Assembly: GCA_035526665.1 (NCBI GenBank)
Contig: DATLBY010000066.1
Location: 1 to 10,064 of the forward strand
DNA: 10,064 nt
DNA from: DATLBY01 sp035526665
GTDB taxonomy: Bacteria; Acidobacteriota; Terriglobia; Bryobacterales; Bryobacteraceae
Direction of reading: 5' to 3'
Shown here piece after piece: positions 1 through 6,604 of the stretch. Both the position numbers and the translations under genes were made by a program. Every line of letters begins with the position of its first letter. Position 1 is the first letter of the stretch. The notes below the pieces were generated by a model. The model saw nothing but the letters and a program-made list of their open reading frames with translations, ran no database searches and had not been told where the DNA came from.

Positions 1-80
1 TGGAAAAGTTCGGCGGAGACTCACTGGGCGAGACCAAACGAAACTTCGAAAGCTATCTCGAACAGGTGAAGACCTTCTGA
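1..80 (+). CDS. C-terminal tail of an unidentified upstream protein (partial)
   Basis: The frame that ends with TGA at 78-80 is open back to the window edge. It encodes about 25 residues that end in ESYLEQVKTF. The tail is charged and probably helical (KRNFESYLEQVK). I do not recognise the family from so little sequence. The stop overlaps the def start by one base (TGATG), which suggests that this gene and def share a transcript and are translationally coupled. The assignment as coding rests on the open frame and on this overlap only. Confidence 0.6.
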   Translation, partial: EKFGGDSLGETKRNFESYLEQVKTF

Positions 81-595
81 TGATTTTCCCAATTGTGAAG
101 TACGGCGCGCCCGTGCTGGAGACAAAAGCGTCCGCTGTTACGGAGTTCGACACTCCTGAACTGCACAAATTGATCGAGAATATGTTCGATTCGATGTACG
201 CTGCCAAGGGCGTTGGACTGGCGGCCCCGCAGATAGGGGTTTCGCAGCGCATCGCTGTCATCGACACGTCGAATGGTGAAAATCCTGCGGAAAAGCTAGT
301 TCTCATCAATCCCGAGATCGTGAAGAAGGAAGGGGCGCAGACCAGCGAAGAGGGCTGCCTCAGCATTCCCGGCTTTCGTGAGCAGGTGACCCGGGCCCGC
401 CGGGTAACCCTCAAGGCGCAGAATGCCAGGGGCGAATTCTTTGAGATGACCGGTGAGGATCTGCTCGCGCGGGCCTTTTTGCATGAGACCGATCACCTCA
501 ACGGTACTCTTTACATTAGCCACGTCAGCATCCTGAAGCGCGACCTGATCCGACGGAAAATCAAAAAGCTGGTGAAGGCGGGTGAGTGGGCTTAG
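80..595 (+). CDS. def: Peptide deformylase
   Basis: Peptide deformylase removes the formyl group from the N-terminal formyl-methionine of new proteins as they leave the ribosome in the cytoplasm. The 171-residue length is normal for the family. All three family motifs are visible: GVGLAAPQIG at residues 44-53, EGCLSIPG at 91-98 and HETDH at 135-139. By family knowledge, Cys93, His135 and His139 bind the catalytic metal (usually Fe2+) and Glu136 is the general acid/base. Thr in the third position of HExDH is a tolerated variable site. The ATG start overlaps the preceding stop, and AGGTGA at 64-69 lies about 10 bases upstream as ribosome binding site. The C-terminus is short and basic (RRKIKKLVK). 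fmt follows after 52 bases, the classical pairing of formylation and deformylation genes. Confidence 0.97.
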   Translation: MIFPIVKYGAPVLETKASAVTEFDTPELHKLIENMFDSMYAAKGVGLAAPQIGVSQRIAVIDTSNGENPAEKLVLINPEIVKKEGAQTSEEGCLSIPGFREQVTRARRVTLKAQNARGEFFEMTGEDLLARAFLHETDHLNGTLYISHVSILKRDLIRRKIKKLVKAGEWA

Positions 596-647
596 AACCT
601 GCCTGTAGCGCGCGCGGGCAATTCCCACCTCGCGGCGGGAGTGCGTT

Positions 648-1589
648 GTGCGCGTGATCTTCCTGGGCACGCCCTCCTTTGCCGTGCCGGCGCTCGAGAG
701 TTTGGTTGAGAATGAGCATCACGTGATCGCCGTATTCACGCAGCCAGACCGCCCGAAAGGACGGGGCGGCATGCTCAACCAGTCTCCCGTTAAGGAGGCT
801 GCCCTTCGCCTCGGCCTCGATATCCATCAGCCGGAGCGGATCAGGCGCCCCGAGGTCATTGCTCAGTTGGCCGGCCTGCGGGCGGACGCCATGGTCATCG
901 TCGGCTACGGTCAGATTCTGCCCCAGGCAATCATTGATCTGCCGCGCTACGGCATTATCAATGTGCATGCCTCACTGCTGCCTCAATACCGCGGGGCGGC
1001 TCCCATTCAATGGGCTATCGCAAACGGCGAAACTGTAACCGGTGTCACCACCATGCAGATTGACGCGGGCCTTGACACCGGCGGCATTCTCATGCAAACC
1101 GAAACCGCCATCGGGAATGAGGAGAGTGCTCTCGAGCTCGCCGACCGCTTAGGAGTGATGGGCGCCGGCCTGCTGGTGCAGACGCTCCGGCAAATGGAGC
1201 AGGGGACACTGACGGCCAAGCCGCAGGATCCTTCCCGCGCGAGCTATGCTCCCATCTTGAAAAAAGAGGACGGACTGGTCGATTGGTCCCGTCCAGCCCA
1301 GGAAATCTATAACCGTTCACGCGGATTTTTACCGTGGCCGGGCACATATTCTTACTTTCGAGGCCAACTGTTGCACATATGGGAGTCGAAACCTGCTACA
1401 CATATAAGATCGGGCAAATTCGGCTCCCTGTTTGTACAGGACCGCTGCCTGATGGTGTCCTGCGGCGGCGAATCCGCGTTACGGCTTGAGGAAGTACAGA
1501 TCGAAGGCCGGAAACGGGTGTCCGCCGGCGCGTTTCTAAACGGGCAGCGTCTTGGTGAAAACGAAATTTTGGGGGAAATGAACAATTGA
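648..1589 (+). CDS. fmt: Methionyl-tRNA formyltransferase
   Basis: Fmt transfers the formyl group from 10-formyltetrahydrofolate to methionyl-tRNA(fMet), the initiator of bacterial translation. The 313-residue length matches the family. The N-terminal Rossmann-like catalytic domain starts at once (VIFLGTPSFAVPALE, residues 3-17). The catalytic block NVHASLLPQYRGAAPIQWA lies at 105-123, and Asp143 sits in the GLDTGGIL segment. Asn105, His107 and Asp143 correspond to the Asn/His/Asp triad of the family. The C-terminal tRNA-binding OB-fold-like domain covers roughly 205-313 and holds the expected linker NRSRGFLPWPGTYS. The start is GTG at 648, with GGGAG at 637-641 six bases upstream. The 3' end overlaps the argJ start by four bases (TTGA). 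Confidence 0.97.
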   Translation: MRVIFLGTPSFAVPALESLVENEHHVIAVFTQPDRPKGRGGMLNQSPVKEAALRLGLDIHQPERIRRPEVIAQLAGLRADAMVIVGYGQILPQAIIDLPRYGIINVHASLLPQYRGAAPIQWAIANGETVTGVTTMQIDAGLDTGGILMQTETAIGNEESALELADRLGVMGAGLLVQTLRQMEQGTLTAKPQDPSRASYAPILKKEDGLVDWSRPAQEIYNRSRGFLPWPGTYSYFRGQLLHIWESKPATHIRSGKFGSLFVQDRCLMVSCGGESALRLEEVQIEGRKRVSAGAFLNGQRLGENEILGEMNN

Positions 1590-2764
1590 AATTGCCGCTG
1601 GGCTATCGCTACGCAGCCACCTATGCGGGCATTCGTAAAGTCAATAAGGAAGATCTTGGCTTGATTGTTTCCGACGAGCCGGCATCGGCGGCCGCGGTTT
1701 TTACCACGAATCGGGTGCAGGCCGCGCCGGTCAAGCTCGCCAGGCAACATCTACGAGCCTCGCGCGGGCGTGTCAGCGCGATTGTGGTCAATGCCGGCAA
1801 TGCCAATTGCGCGACGCGCAATGGCGAAGAAGTCGCGCTGACTACATGTAAGGCTGTCGCCAAGATGCTCAAGGTGCCGGTCGCACAGGTCATACCGGCA
1901 TCCACCGGCGTCATTGGAGTTGAGCTGGATCCGCAGTTGATTGTGAATGCGCTGCCGAAACTCAAGGAAGATCTCATCGAGAGCCGCTTTCCGGATGTTT
2001 CTCATGCCATCATGACCACGGATACGGTTCCCAAGGAAGCCTTTGCCGAGGTGCAATTGAAGGGCGGTGAAGTCCTGATCGCCGGTATGGCAAAAGGCTC
2101 CGGGATGATTCATCCCAACATGGCCACCACACTGGGCTTTGTCATGATGGATGCCGCCATCTCGCCCATTCACCTACGGCAAATGCTTGTGAATGCCGTG
2201 GAGCGCAGCTTTAATCGCCTTTCGGTGGATGGCGATACTTCCACCAACGATATTGTGGTGCTCCTCGCCAACGGAGCGTCCGGTATCAAACCGTCCGAGC
2301 GTGAGCGCCGCACTCTCGAAGAGTCGCTCTCCCTCGTCATGGAAGATCTCACTGAACAGATCGCGCGCGATGGCGAGGGCGCCACCAAGCTCATCACGAT
2401 CCGCGTTGTCGGCGCCGCCGACGAGGAGTCCGCCAGCCGTATCGCGCGTAGCATTGCCAATTCGCCGCTGGTTAAGACGGCCATAGCCGGCTCGGACCCC
2501 AACTGGGGCCGCGTGCTGTCGGCAGCAGGCAATGCCGGCGTCGACTTCGATCCGAATAAGGTCGATATTTACATGAATGGTGTGCTCGTCTGCAGCGGTG
2601 GACTCGCTGCCGATTTCTCCGAGGCCGACCTGAAGCAGAAGCTGGATGAGCGCGAATGCCTGATCCGGCTGGAACTCCGCGGCGACGGCAAGGGCGAAAC
2701 CCGCTTCTGGACCTGCGATTTCACCGAAGGCTACATCAAAATTAACGCCAGCTACCGGACTTGA
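1586..2764 (+). CDS. argJ: Glutamate N-acetyltransferase / amino-acid acetyltransferase (ornithine acetyltransferase)
   Basis: ArgJ moves the acetyl group from N-acetylornithine to glutamate in the cyclic arginine pathway. Some members also use acetyl-CoA to acetylate glutamate; which type this is cannot be read from the sequence. The 392-residue length is typical. The self-cleavage site is evident: KGSGMIHPNMATTLGFVM starts at residue 170, and the family cuts between Ala180 and Thr181, making Thr181 the nucleophile of the beta chain. The oxyanion-hole segment IPASTGVIG is at 103-111, and the protein ends in the family-like INASYRT. The start is taken as TTG at 1586, inside the fmt stop (TTGA), with the purine-rich GGGGGA at 1571-1576 about nine bases upstream. 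The nearby ATG at 1578 is in the fmt frame and cannot serve. No other arginine gene is in view. Confidence 0.95.
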   Translation: MKLPLGYRYAATYAGIRKVNKEDLGLIVSDEPASAAAVFTTNRVQAAPVKLARQHLRASRGRVSAIVVNAGNANCATRNGEEVALTTCKAVAKMLKVPVAQVIPASTGVIGVELDPQLIVNALPKLKEDLIESRFPDVSHAIMTTDTVPKEAFAEVQLKGGEVLIAGMAKGSGMIHPNMATTLGFVMMDAAISPIHLRQMLVNAVERSFNRLSVDGDTSTNDIVVLLANGASGIKPSERERRTLEESLSLVMEDLTEQIARDGEGATKLITIRVVGAADEESASRIARSIANSPLVKTAIAGSDPNWGRVLSAAGNAGVDFDPNKVDIYMNGVLVCSGGLAADFSEADLKQKLDERECLIRLELRGDGKGETRFWTCDFTEGYIKINASYRT

Positions 2765-2772
2765 AATGTCTG

Positions 2773-2788
2773 GACGCCTAGGCGCGTC
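2773..2788. promoter_or_regulatory. Short hairpin or palindrome between argJ and the next gene
   Basis: GACGC (2773-2777) and GCGTC (2784-2788) can pair across a six-base loop, and the same site contains the perfect palindrome CGCCTAGGCG (2775-2784). It lies between the argJ stop and the GTG at 2797. No run of T follows, so it is not a standard intrinsic terminator. It could be a weak attenuating hairpin, a protein-binding site, or chance in GC-rich DNA. Confidence 0.3.
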
Positions 2789-2796
2789 TGCTAGCT

Positions 2797-3372
2797 GTGG
2801 GCGGACTTCTGGTAATTTGGCTTATCGCTTTTGTTTTTCCTGCGGTCGCCCGGCCTGCGGATTCTTCACCACTACCGCCGGGTGTTGCCGAGTTTTCAGA
2901 CCGCGCCAAGGATTACGCTAAGCTGCAAAAGAGCTTACGCGCCAAGCTGCCGGGCATCAAGAAGAGAGACACGCCGGATCGGATCACCAGCCACCAGAAC
3001 CTGCTGGCTGCTTCATTGAAGGTCGCGCGCCAAAACGCCAAACAGGGCGATATTCTGATCGCGGCGGTGCGTCCCTATTTCACCCAGCTTGTAAGGGCCG
3101 AGCTGACCGGCCCCGGCAGCAAGCCGGCGCGCGAGATCCTGAAAGAAAGCAATCCGCGCAACGGCAAGGAGCCGAGTCCAAAGCCGGTGAAGGTCGCAAT
3201 CAACGCGACGTATCCTACAGAGGCGCCGTTCACCACGGTTCCACCATCCGTGCTTCTGAAACTTCCCAAGCTTCCTGACGAGCTGGAATACAGATTCGTT
3301 GGCAAAACTTTGATTCTGCGTGATACTGCGGCGAACCTGATCGTTGATTACTTACCGGAGGTAGCTCCTTGA
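2797..3372 (+). CDS. Predicted secreted protein of unknown function
   Basis: I cannot name a function. The 191-residue product begins with a hydrophobic segment (LLVIWLIAFVFPAVA, residues 4-18) that looks like a Sec signal peptide cut after VA, so the protein is probably exported. Residues 30-85 are rich in Lys, Arg and Ala and look helical. The C-terminal part holds TVPPSVLLKLPKLP (147-160), ELEYRFVGKTLILRD (162-176) and ANLIVDYLPEV (179-189). From memory, this pattern with an upstream GDI stretch (84-86) recurs in hypothetical proteins of Acidobacteriota; this was not checked. The start is uncertain: GTG at 2797 has no clear ribosome binding site and leaves no basic residue before the hydrophobic core, CTG at 2788 is possible, and a stop lies in frame at 2779-2781. 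The 3' end overlaps the phosphatase gene by four bases, which suggests a shared role. Confidence 0.75.
   Translation: MGGLLVIWLIAFVFPAVARPADSSPLPPGVAEFSDRAKDYAKLQKSLRAKLPGIKKRDTPDRITSHQNLLAASLKVARQNAKQGDILIAAVRPYFTQLVRAELTGPGSKPAREILKESNPRNGKEPSPKPVKVAINATYPTEAPFTTVPPSVLLKLPKLPDELEYRFVGKTLILRDTAANLIVDYLPEVAP
3357..3362 (+). promoter_or_regulatory. Strong ribosome binding site for the TTG-started phosphatase gene
   Basis: GGAGGT lies six bases before TTG at 3369, inside the end of the upstream gene. Its strength and spacing support TTG at 3369 as the true start. The resulting protein then opens with a good signal peptide (MNRFLFLLVPSLIWAQ). Confidence 0.8.
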
Positions 3373-4256
3373 ACCGCTTCCTGTTCCTCCTGGTTCCGTC
3401 CCTTATTTGGGCTCAAAGCCTTACCCTGCCCAACAAGCCAGACAGCCTGAAATTTGCGATCTTCGGCGATACAGGCACTGGCGAAAAGGAGGAGTCCGAC
3501 GTGGCCGCGAAAGCGGTCGAATACCAGCGCGCGTTTCCCTTCAAATTCGCCATCTTGCTGGGGGACAACTTGTATGGCGGGGAAGCGACTAAAGATTTTC
3601 AAAACAAGTTCGAGCGGCCGTTCAAAGAGTTGCTGGACCAGGGCGTGAAGTTTTACGCCGCTCTGGGCAATCATGACGACACCAAACAGGTGAATTACAA
3701 ACTGTTCAACATGAATGGCGAGCGCTTTTACAGCTTCAAACCCAAGAACGGCGTCCGATTTTTTGCGCTCGACAGCAACTACATCGACCCGAAGCAATTC
3801 GAGTGGCTGGAAAAGGAACTGTCCTCCTCGGGCAGCGACTGGAAAATCTGCTTCTTTCATCACCCCTTGTACTCCTCGGGTGAAAAACATGGGCCGAATG
3901 AGGAGCTCCGGTCCGTATTGGAGCCTATTCTATTGAAGTATGGCGTAAACGTGGTGTTCGCCGGCCACGAGCATTTCTACGAGCGGCTCAAACCCCAGAA
4001 AGGGATCGAGCACATCACGCTCGGCAACTCGGCGAAGCTTCGCAAGGGTAACATTGACCGCGGGAGCGGACTGACGGCGGCCGGCTTCGATACTGACCGG
4101 GCCTTCATGCTGGCTGAAATTGACGGCGATACTATGCACTTTCAGACCATCTCGCGCACCGGCCGCACCGTGGATAAAGGCGCGATCAAACAGATCAAGC
4201 TTCCCGCTCCCGAAGGCGAGAAGCCCGCGCGTGTTGTCGTGCCCGTCAGGAAGTGA
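3369..4256 (+). CDS. Secreted metallophosphoesterase, purple acid phosphatase-like
   Basis: This is a calcineurin-like metallophosphoesterase most like purple acid phosphatases, which hydrolyse phosphate monoesters with a two-metal centre. The ordered motifs are GDTG (33-36), GDNLY (65-69), GNHD (100-103), FFHHPLYSS (162-170) and GHEHFYER (199-206). By family knowledge the metal ligands would be Asp34, Asp66, Tyr69, Asn101, His164, His200 and His202; Tyr69 and the HxP plus YER context favour the purple acid type over generic members. Residues 1-15 or 16 form a Sec signal peptide with Arg3 and the cleavage region IWAQ, so it should act outside the cytoplasm. The length of 295 residues fits a single-domain small purple acid phosphatase. 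The TTG start overlaps the preceding gene (TTGA). A role in scavenging phosphate is likely, but the true substrate is unknown. Confidence 0.88.
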   Translation: MNRFLFLLVPSLIWAQSLTLPNKPDSLKFAIFGDTGTGEKEESDVAAKAVEYQRAFPFKFAILLGDNLYGGEATKDFQNKFERPFKELLDQGVKFYAALGNHDDTKQVNYKLFNMNGERFYSFKPKNGVRFFALDSNYIDPKQFEWLEKELSSSGSDWKICFFHHPLYSSGEKHGPNEELRSVLEPILLKYGVNVVFAGHEHFYERLKPQKGIEHITLGNSAKLRKGNIDRGSGLTAAGFDTDRAFMLAEIDGDTMHFQTISRTGRTVDKGAIKQIKLPAPEGEKPARVVVPVRK

Positions 4257-4464
4257 CCCGGCGGCTTCTCACGAACGCCGAATAGACCGCCGATACCGCC
4301 ACAATGGCGTTCGCCGCGACAACCGGTGTAGACCCTATTGACAGCCCATACGCGATCCAAAGACAGGCTGCCGCAGCCTGAACCCGCAGCATCGCAGCCG
4401 GCTCGCGGACGAAATAGGATATCGAGAATACTCCTGTCGCCACCCAACCGATCGCGTCCAGCAT
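4246..4464 (-). CDS. Small three-helix membrane protein (YgjV/SemiSWEET-like in size and layout)
   Basis: The 72-residue product is almost entirely hydrophobic, with three probable membrane helices at about 3-19, 27-44 and 47-65 and a basic tail RSRR (66-69) that predicts a cytoplasmic C-terminus. Length, helix count and segments such as WVATGVFSISYF, LWIAYGL and VVAANAIVAV recall small YgjV- or SemiSWEET-like proteins, but I see no firm PQ-loop motif, so no transport role is claimed. The ATG overlaps the stop of the upstream HAD gene by one base (TAATG), and a purine-rich AAGGGA lies upstream, both supporting real translation. Its 3' end overlaps the convergent phosphatase gene by 11 bases. 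Confidence 0.75.
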   Translation of the reverse strand: MLDAIGWVATGVFSISYFVREPAAMLRVQAAAACLWIAYGLSIGSTPVVAANAIVAVSAVYSAFVRSRRVTS

Positions 4465-5276
4465 TAGGAAATCCCTTCTGCGGCCAAGCTTCCATTACTG
4501 GCCGCGCGGCAGATGGTCAGCGAATCGGTCCGCACCTTGTCCCATTCGCTCAACACGAATCCGTGCGCTTCAAAGAAGGCGCGAATACGTGTCGGGTTCC
4601 AACCTGCGATATCTTCCAAAATGGGAACCAGGACGCTGAGCGCATCGTCGCCCAGAATTGTTCTCTGCGCGATCTGCGTGATGTACTTGTTTTCCGATAC
4701 CGCGATGGTCAACCCGTCCAGCCGGTTCACATGCATCATTACATGCACATCCGAACTGCCGTCGCCCACATAAACAATGTGATGGTGGCTCAGCGGCAAG
4801 GTGGTTCGCAGCTGGTTCAACACCGCTACCTTTCCATATCCCGCTGGCACCGAAATGATGCCTTCGATCTCTCCGCTTGCTGCGTCATAGCGGAACCGGG
4901 TACCGTAAATATGGTCTGCCGGAACTATGCCTTCGAGCGCCGATTGAATTACTTCCTGCGGCGCAGCCGAGACTACGTAGAACGAGAATCGGTGCCCGTG
5001 GATATCCTGCAGCAGTTCGGAAAGCAGCCGGATGTTCTCCTTTAGCCGAATGCGTTTCCCAACCTCTACCAGGTGTTCCTTACGTACGCGCCGGTACTCC
5101 GGATCGTGCAGCAGTAGATAGGTCAGCTCTCCTCCCTGCTGTACCAGGTGGATCTTGGATAAACCCTCAATTCTTTCGGTGAAAGTGGTTACACCTAGCA
5201 GTTCGCTCAATACCAGTCCCGAGTCGTTAAAGCTAAGCGTTTGATCGAAGTCACTGATGAATAAGTATTCTTTCAT
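4464..5276 (-). CDS. HAD-IB superfamily phosphatase, phosphoserine phosphatase-like
   Basis: This is a haloacid-dehalogenase-type hydrolase of 270 residues, predicted to cleave a phosphate ester in the cytoplasm through a phospho-aspartate intermediate. Motif I is DFDQTLS, with nucleophile Asp9 and acid/base Asp11; motif II is VVSAAP with Ser103; the motif III lysine is Lys149 in GYGKV; motif IV is GDGSSD at 171-176 with Asp172 and Asp176. The roughly 90-residue, mostly helical insert between motifs I and II is a C1-type cap, as in phosphoserine phosphatase. The substrate is not apparent, so serB is not assigned. The start is placed at ATG 5276 because GGAG (5283-5286, minus strand) lies six bases upstream. 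An upstream in-frame TTG at 5288 overlaps that site and would add four residues, so it is less likely. The gene is coupled to the downstream small membrane protein. Confidence 0.87.
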   Translation of the reverse strand: MKEYLFISDFDQTLSFNDSGLVLSELLGVTTFTERIEGLSKIHLVQQGGELTYLLLHDPEYRRVRKEHLVEVGKRIRLKENIRLLSELLQDIHGHRFSFYVVSAAPQEVIQSALEGIVPADHIYGTRFRYDAASGEIEGIISVPAGYGKVAVLNQLRTTLPLSHHHIVYVGDGSSDVHVMMHVNRLDGLTIAVSENKYITQIAQRTILGDDALSVLVPILEDIAGWNPTRIRAFFEAHGFVLSEWDKVRTDSLTICRAASNGSLAAEGIS

Positions 5277-5388
5277 TCTGTTCTCCAAGTTTTCAAGCAG
5301 GTAAACTTCTCCTTTTCTCCGTAGAATCGAACTGCTGCTTACCTGGCAGAATGAGGGGTGAACTGGACCGTGTTACTACCTACGATGT

Positions 5389-5394
5389 ATTATA
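5389..5394 (-). promoter_or_regulatory. Candidate -10 box of the HAD/membrane-protein unit
   Basis: The minus strand reads TATAAT, a perfect sigma-70 -10 consensus. The -35 match is poor: TTGTAT at 16 bases or TTTGTA at 17 bases upstream. Transcription would start near 5382 and give a leader of about 105 bases before ATG 5276. The leader contains the overlapping inverted repeats at 5295-5345. Confidence 0.45.
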
Positions 5395-5405
5395 GGGGAA
5401 GAAAG

Positions 5406-5435
5406 TTGCTATACAAATAATAAAAGCTGTAATAT
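5406..5435 (+). promoter_or_regulatory. Candidate promoter of the GntR/LacI-type regulator
   Basis: TTGCTA (5406-5411) and TAATAT (5430-5435) are separated by 18 bases, a reasonable sigma-70 promoter. The predicted transcription start would fall at about 5441-5443, at the GTG start codon itself, so the mRNA might be leaderless. This fits the lack of a Shine-Dalgarno sequence before GTG 5441. The proposal rests on consensus matching only. Confidence 0.4.
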
Positions 5436-5440
5436 CAAGT

Positions 5441-6565
5441 GTGGCTAAACGCCGGTTCTCCGCCGAACCGCAGATCCCGAAGTATCGTCAGGTCCTGGAG
5501 AGTCTCACCAAGGATATCCTCACCGGTAAGTACCAGCCGCGCCAGAAGTTTCCCAGCGAGGCGGCCCTCGTCCAGCAGTTTGCAACCTCCCGCATCACCA
5601 TCGGCCGCGCCTTGCGCGAGCTCTCGCAGAAAGGCCTGATTGAGCGGATCGCCGGATCGGGGACCTACGTGCGGCCCACCCGCCAATCGAAGGAAAACCT
5701 GGTCTTTGGACTCTTAATTCCGGATCTAGGCCACACCGAAATCTTCGAGCCGATCTGCCAGGGGATCGCCGGCGCGCCGCAGGGACGCGAGCATGCGCTG
5801 CTGTGGGGGCACGCCGCATCGGCCGGCGCATCCCTGGCCGAGCAGGCGCTGGAGCTATGCGATCGCTACATTCAGAGAAACGTGGCCGGCCTATTCTTTG
5901 CGCCTCTAGAAGCGGGCGACCCCTCTGGCGTAACTAATATGACCATCCTTTCGCGGCTCGAAAAGGCGCGGATCCCCATCGTACTGCTCGACCGGTGTGT
6001 CCTGCCATATCCGAGGCGCAGCGCGCACGATCTGGTAGGCATCGACAATCGCCGCGCCGGTTACCTGGCAACGCAGCATCTTCTGGCGGCGGGGGCCGGG
6101 CGCGTCTCGTTCGTAGTGAAAGCGGGGGCTGCCCAAACGGCGCATGCACGCATCACGGGTTTCCGGGAAGCGCTCACAGCCCACGGAGTCGATCTGAAGG
6201 ATAGTCCGGTATACCGGCTCGACTCCATCACGGAAGCGAGCGTCGCCCCGCTGCTGGACGCGGCGATAGCAGGTGACGGCTTCGTTTGCGGCAATGACCG
6301 GACGGCGGGCCGTCTGATGCGCGTCGTTCTGGCGCTCGGCAAAAAGATTCCGGAGGATGTCCGGATTGTCGGCATTGACGATGTGGAGTACGCCAGCCTG
6401 CTTCCGATCCCGTTGACGACGATTCACCAGCCATGCCGCGAAATCGGGGAAGCGGCTATGCAAGCGATGCTCGACCGTCTGGCACGGCCCCAAAGCCTTG
6501 CTCGCGATATTCTACTGGAGTGCCACCTGGTAGTCCGCGCCTCCTGTGGCGCCCTCCCGGTGTAA
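5441..6565 (+). CDS. GntR-family transcriptional regulator with LacI-type effector domain (AraR-like)
   Basis: The 374-residue product joins two domains. Residues 13-78 form a GntR winged helix-turn-helix, with FPSEAALVQQFATSRITI at 37-54 and the wing IERIAGSGTYV at 67-77. Residues about 87-371 form a periplasmic-binding-protein-like sensor of the LacI/GalR kind, seen in GIDNRRAGYLATQHLLAAG (200-218), CGNDRTAG (283-290) and VGIDDVEYASLLPIPLTTI (330-348). This architecture is that of AraR-type repressors, which usually release DNA on binding a sugar; the ligand here is unknown. It is probably a cytoplasmic, DNA-binding dimer. The start is GTG 5441, without a visible ribosome binding site; the N-terminus PKYRQVLESLTKDI fits the family. 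A dioxygenase gene follows 39 bases downstream and is a likely target together with its own gene. Confidence 0.92.
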   Translation: MAKRRFSAEPQIPKYRQVLESLTKDILTGKYQPRQKFPSEAALVQQFATSRITIGRALRELSQKGLIERIAGSGTYVRPTRQSKENLVFGLLIPDLGHTEIFEPICQGIAGAPQGREHALLWGHAASAGASLAEQALELCDRYIQRNVAGLFFAPLEAGDPSGVTNMTILSRLEKARIPIVLLDRCVLPYPRRSAHDLVGIDNRRAGYLATQHLLAAGAGRVSFVVKAGAAQTAHARITGFREALTAHGVDLKDSPVYRLDSITEASVAPLLDAAIAGDGFVCGNDRTAGRLMRVVLALGKKIPEDVRIVGIDDVEYASLLPIPLTTIHQPCREIGEAAMQAMLDRLARPQSLARDILLECHLVVRASCGALPV

Positions 6566-6604
6566 GCAGTCCCGAGACGCGGCGTAGTACATTCCTAACA
6601 GGCT

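Larger units (their letters stand above)
5277..5440. promoter_or_regulatory. Divergent intergenic control region
   Basis: This 164-base stretch separates two divergent genes and is clearly richer in A and T than its flanks, mainly from 5370 to 5440. It must hold the promoter of the HAD unit and probably that of the regulator. Two overlapping inverted repeats lie on the HAD-leader side: CAGGTAA (5298-5304) with TTACCTG (5339-5345), and AAGCAG (5295-5300) with CTGCTT (5335-5340). They share bases, so they could form only one at a time. Because a GntR-family gene starts here, autoregulatory operators are expected, but no compact palindrome clearly stands out. Confidence 0.6.

Noticed and set aside
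1344..1403. Three copies of CACATAT within the fmt coding region
   Set aside because: They are short, unevenly spaced, fall in different codon frames and lie in the coding C-terminal domain. Chance in a locally AT-rich patch is the simplest explanation.
4338..5045. A long open frame (235 codons) on the plus strand opposite the HAD gene
   Set aside because: The minus strand carries all four HAD motifs in order and a good ribosome binding site. The plus frame gives no recognisable motif and is a shadow of codon bias.
4464..5276. Naming the HAD gene serB
   Set aside because: Cap type and motifs resemble phosphoserine phosphatase, but the same layout occurs in many HAD-IB enzymes with other substrates, and no serine-pathway gene is nearby.
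5364..5393. Second plus-strand promoter candidate TGGACC with TATTAT
   Set aside because: The match is weaker than TTGCTA/TAATAT nearer the gene, and its -10 coincides with the perfect minus-strand TATAAT, which explains the AT run.
5906..6493. Open minus-strand frame of 195 codons opposite the regulator
   Set aside because: The plus strand encodes clear GntR and LacI-type motifs throughout. The antisense product is rich in Arg, Ala and Pro without family features.
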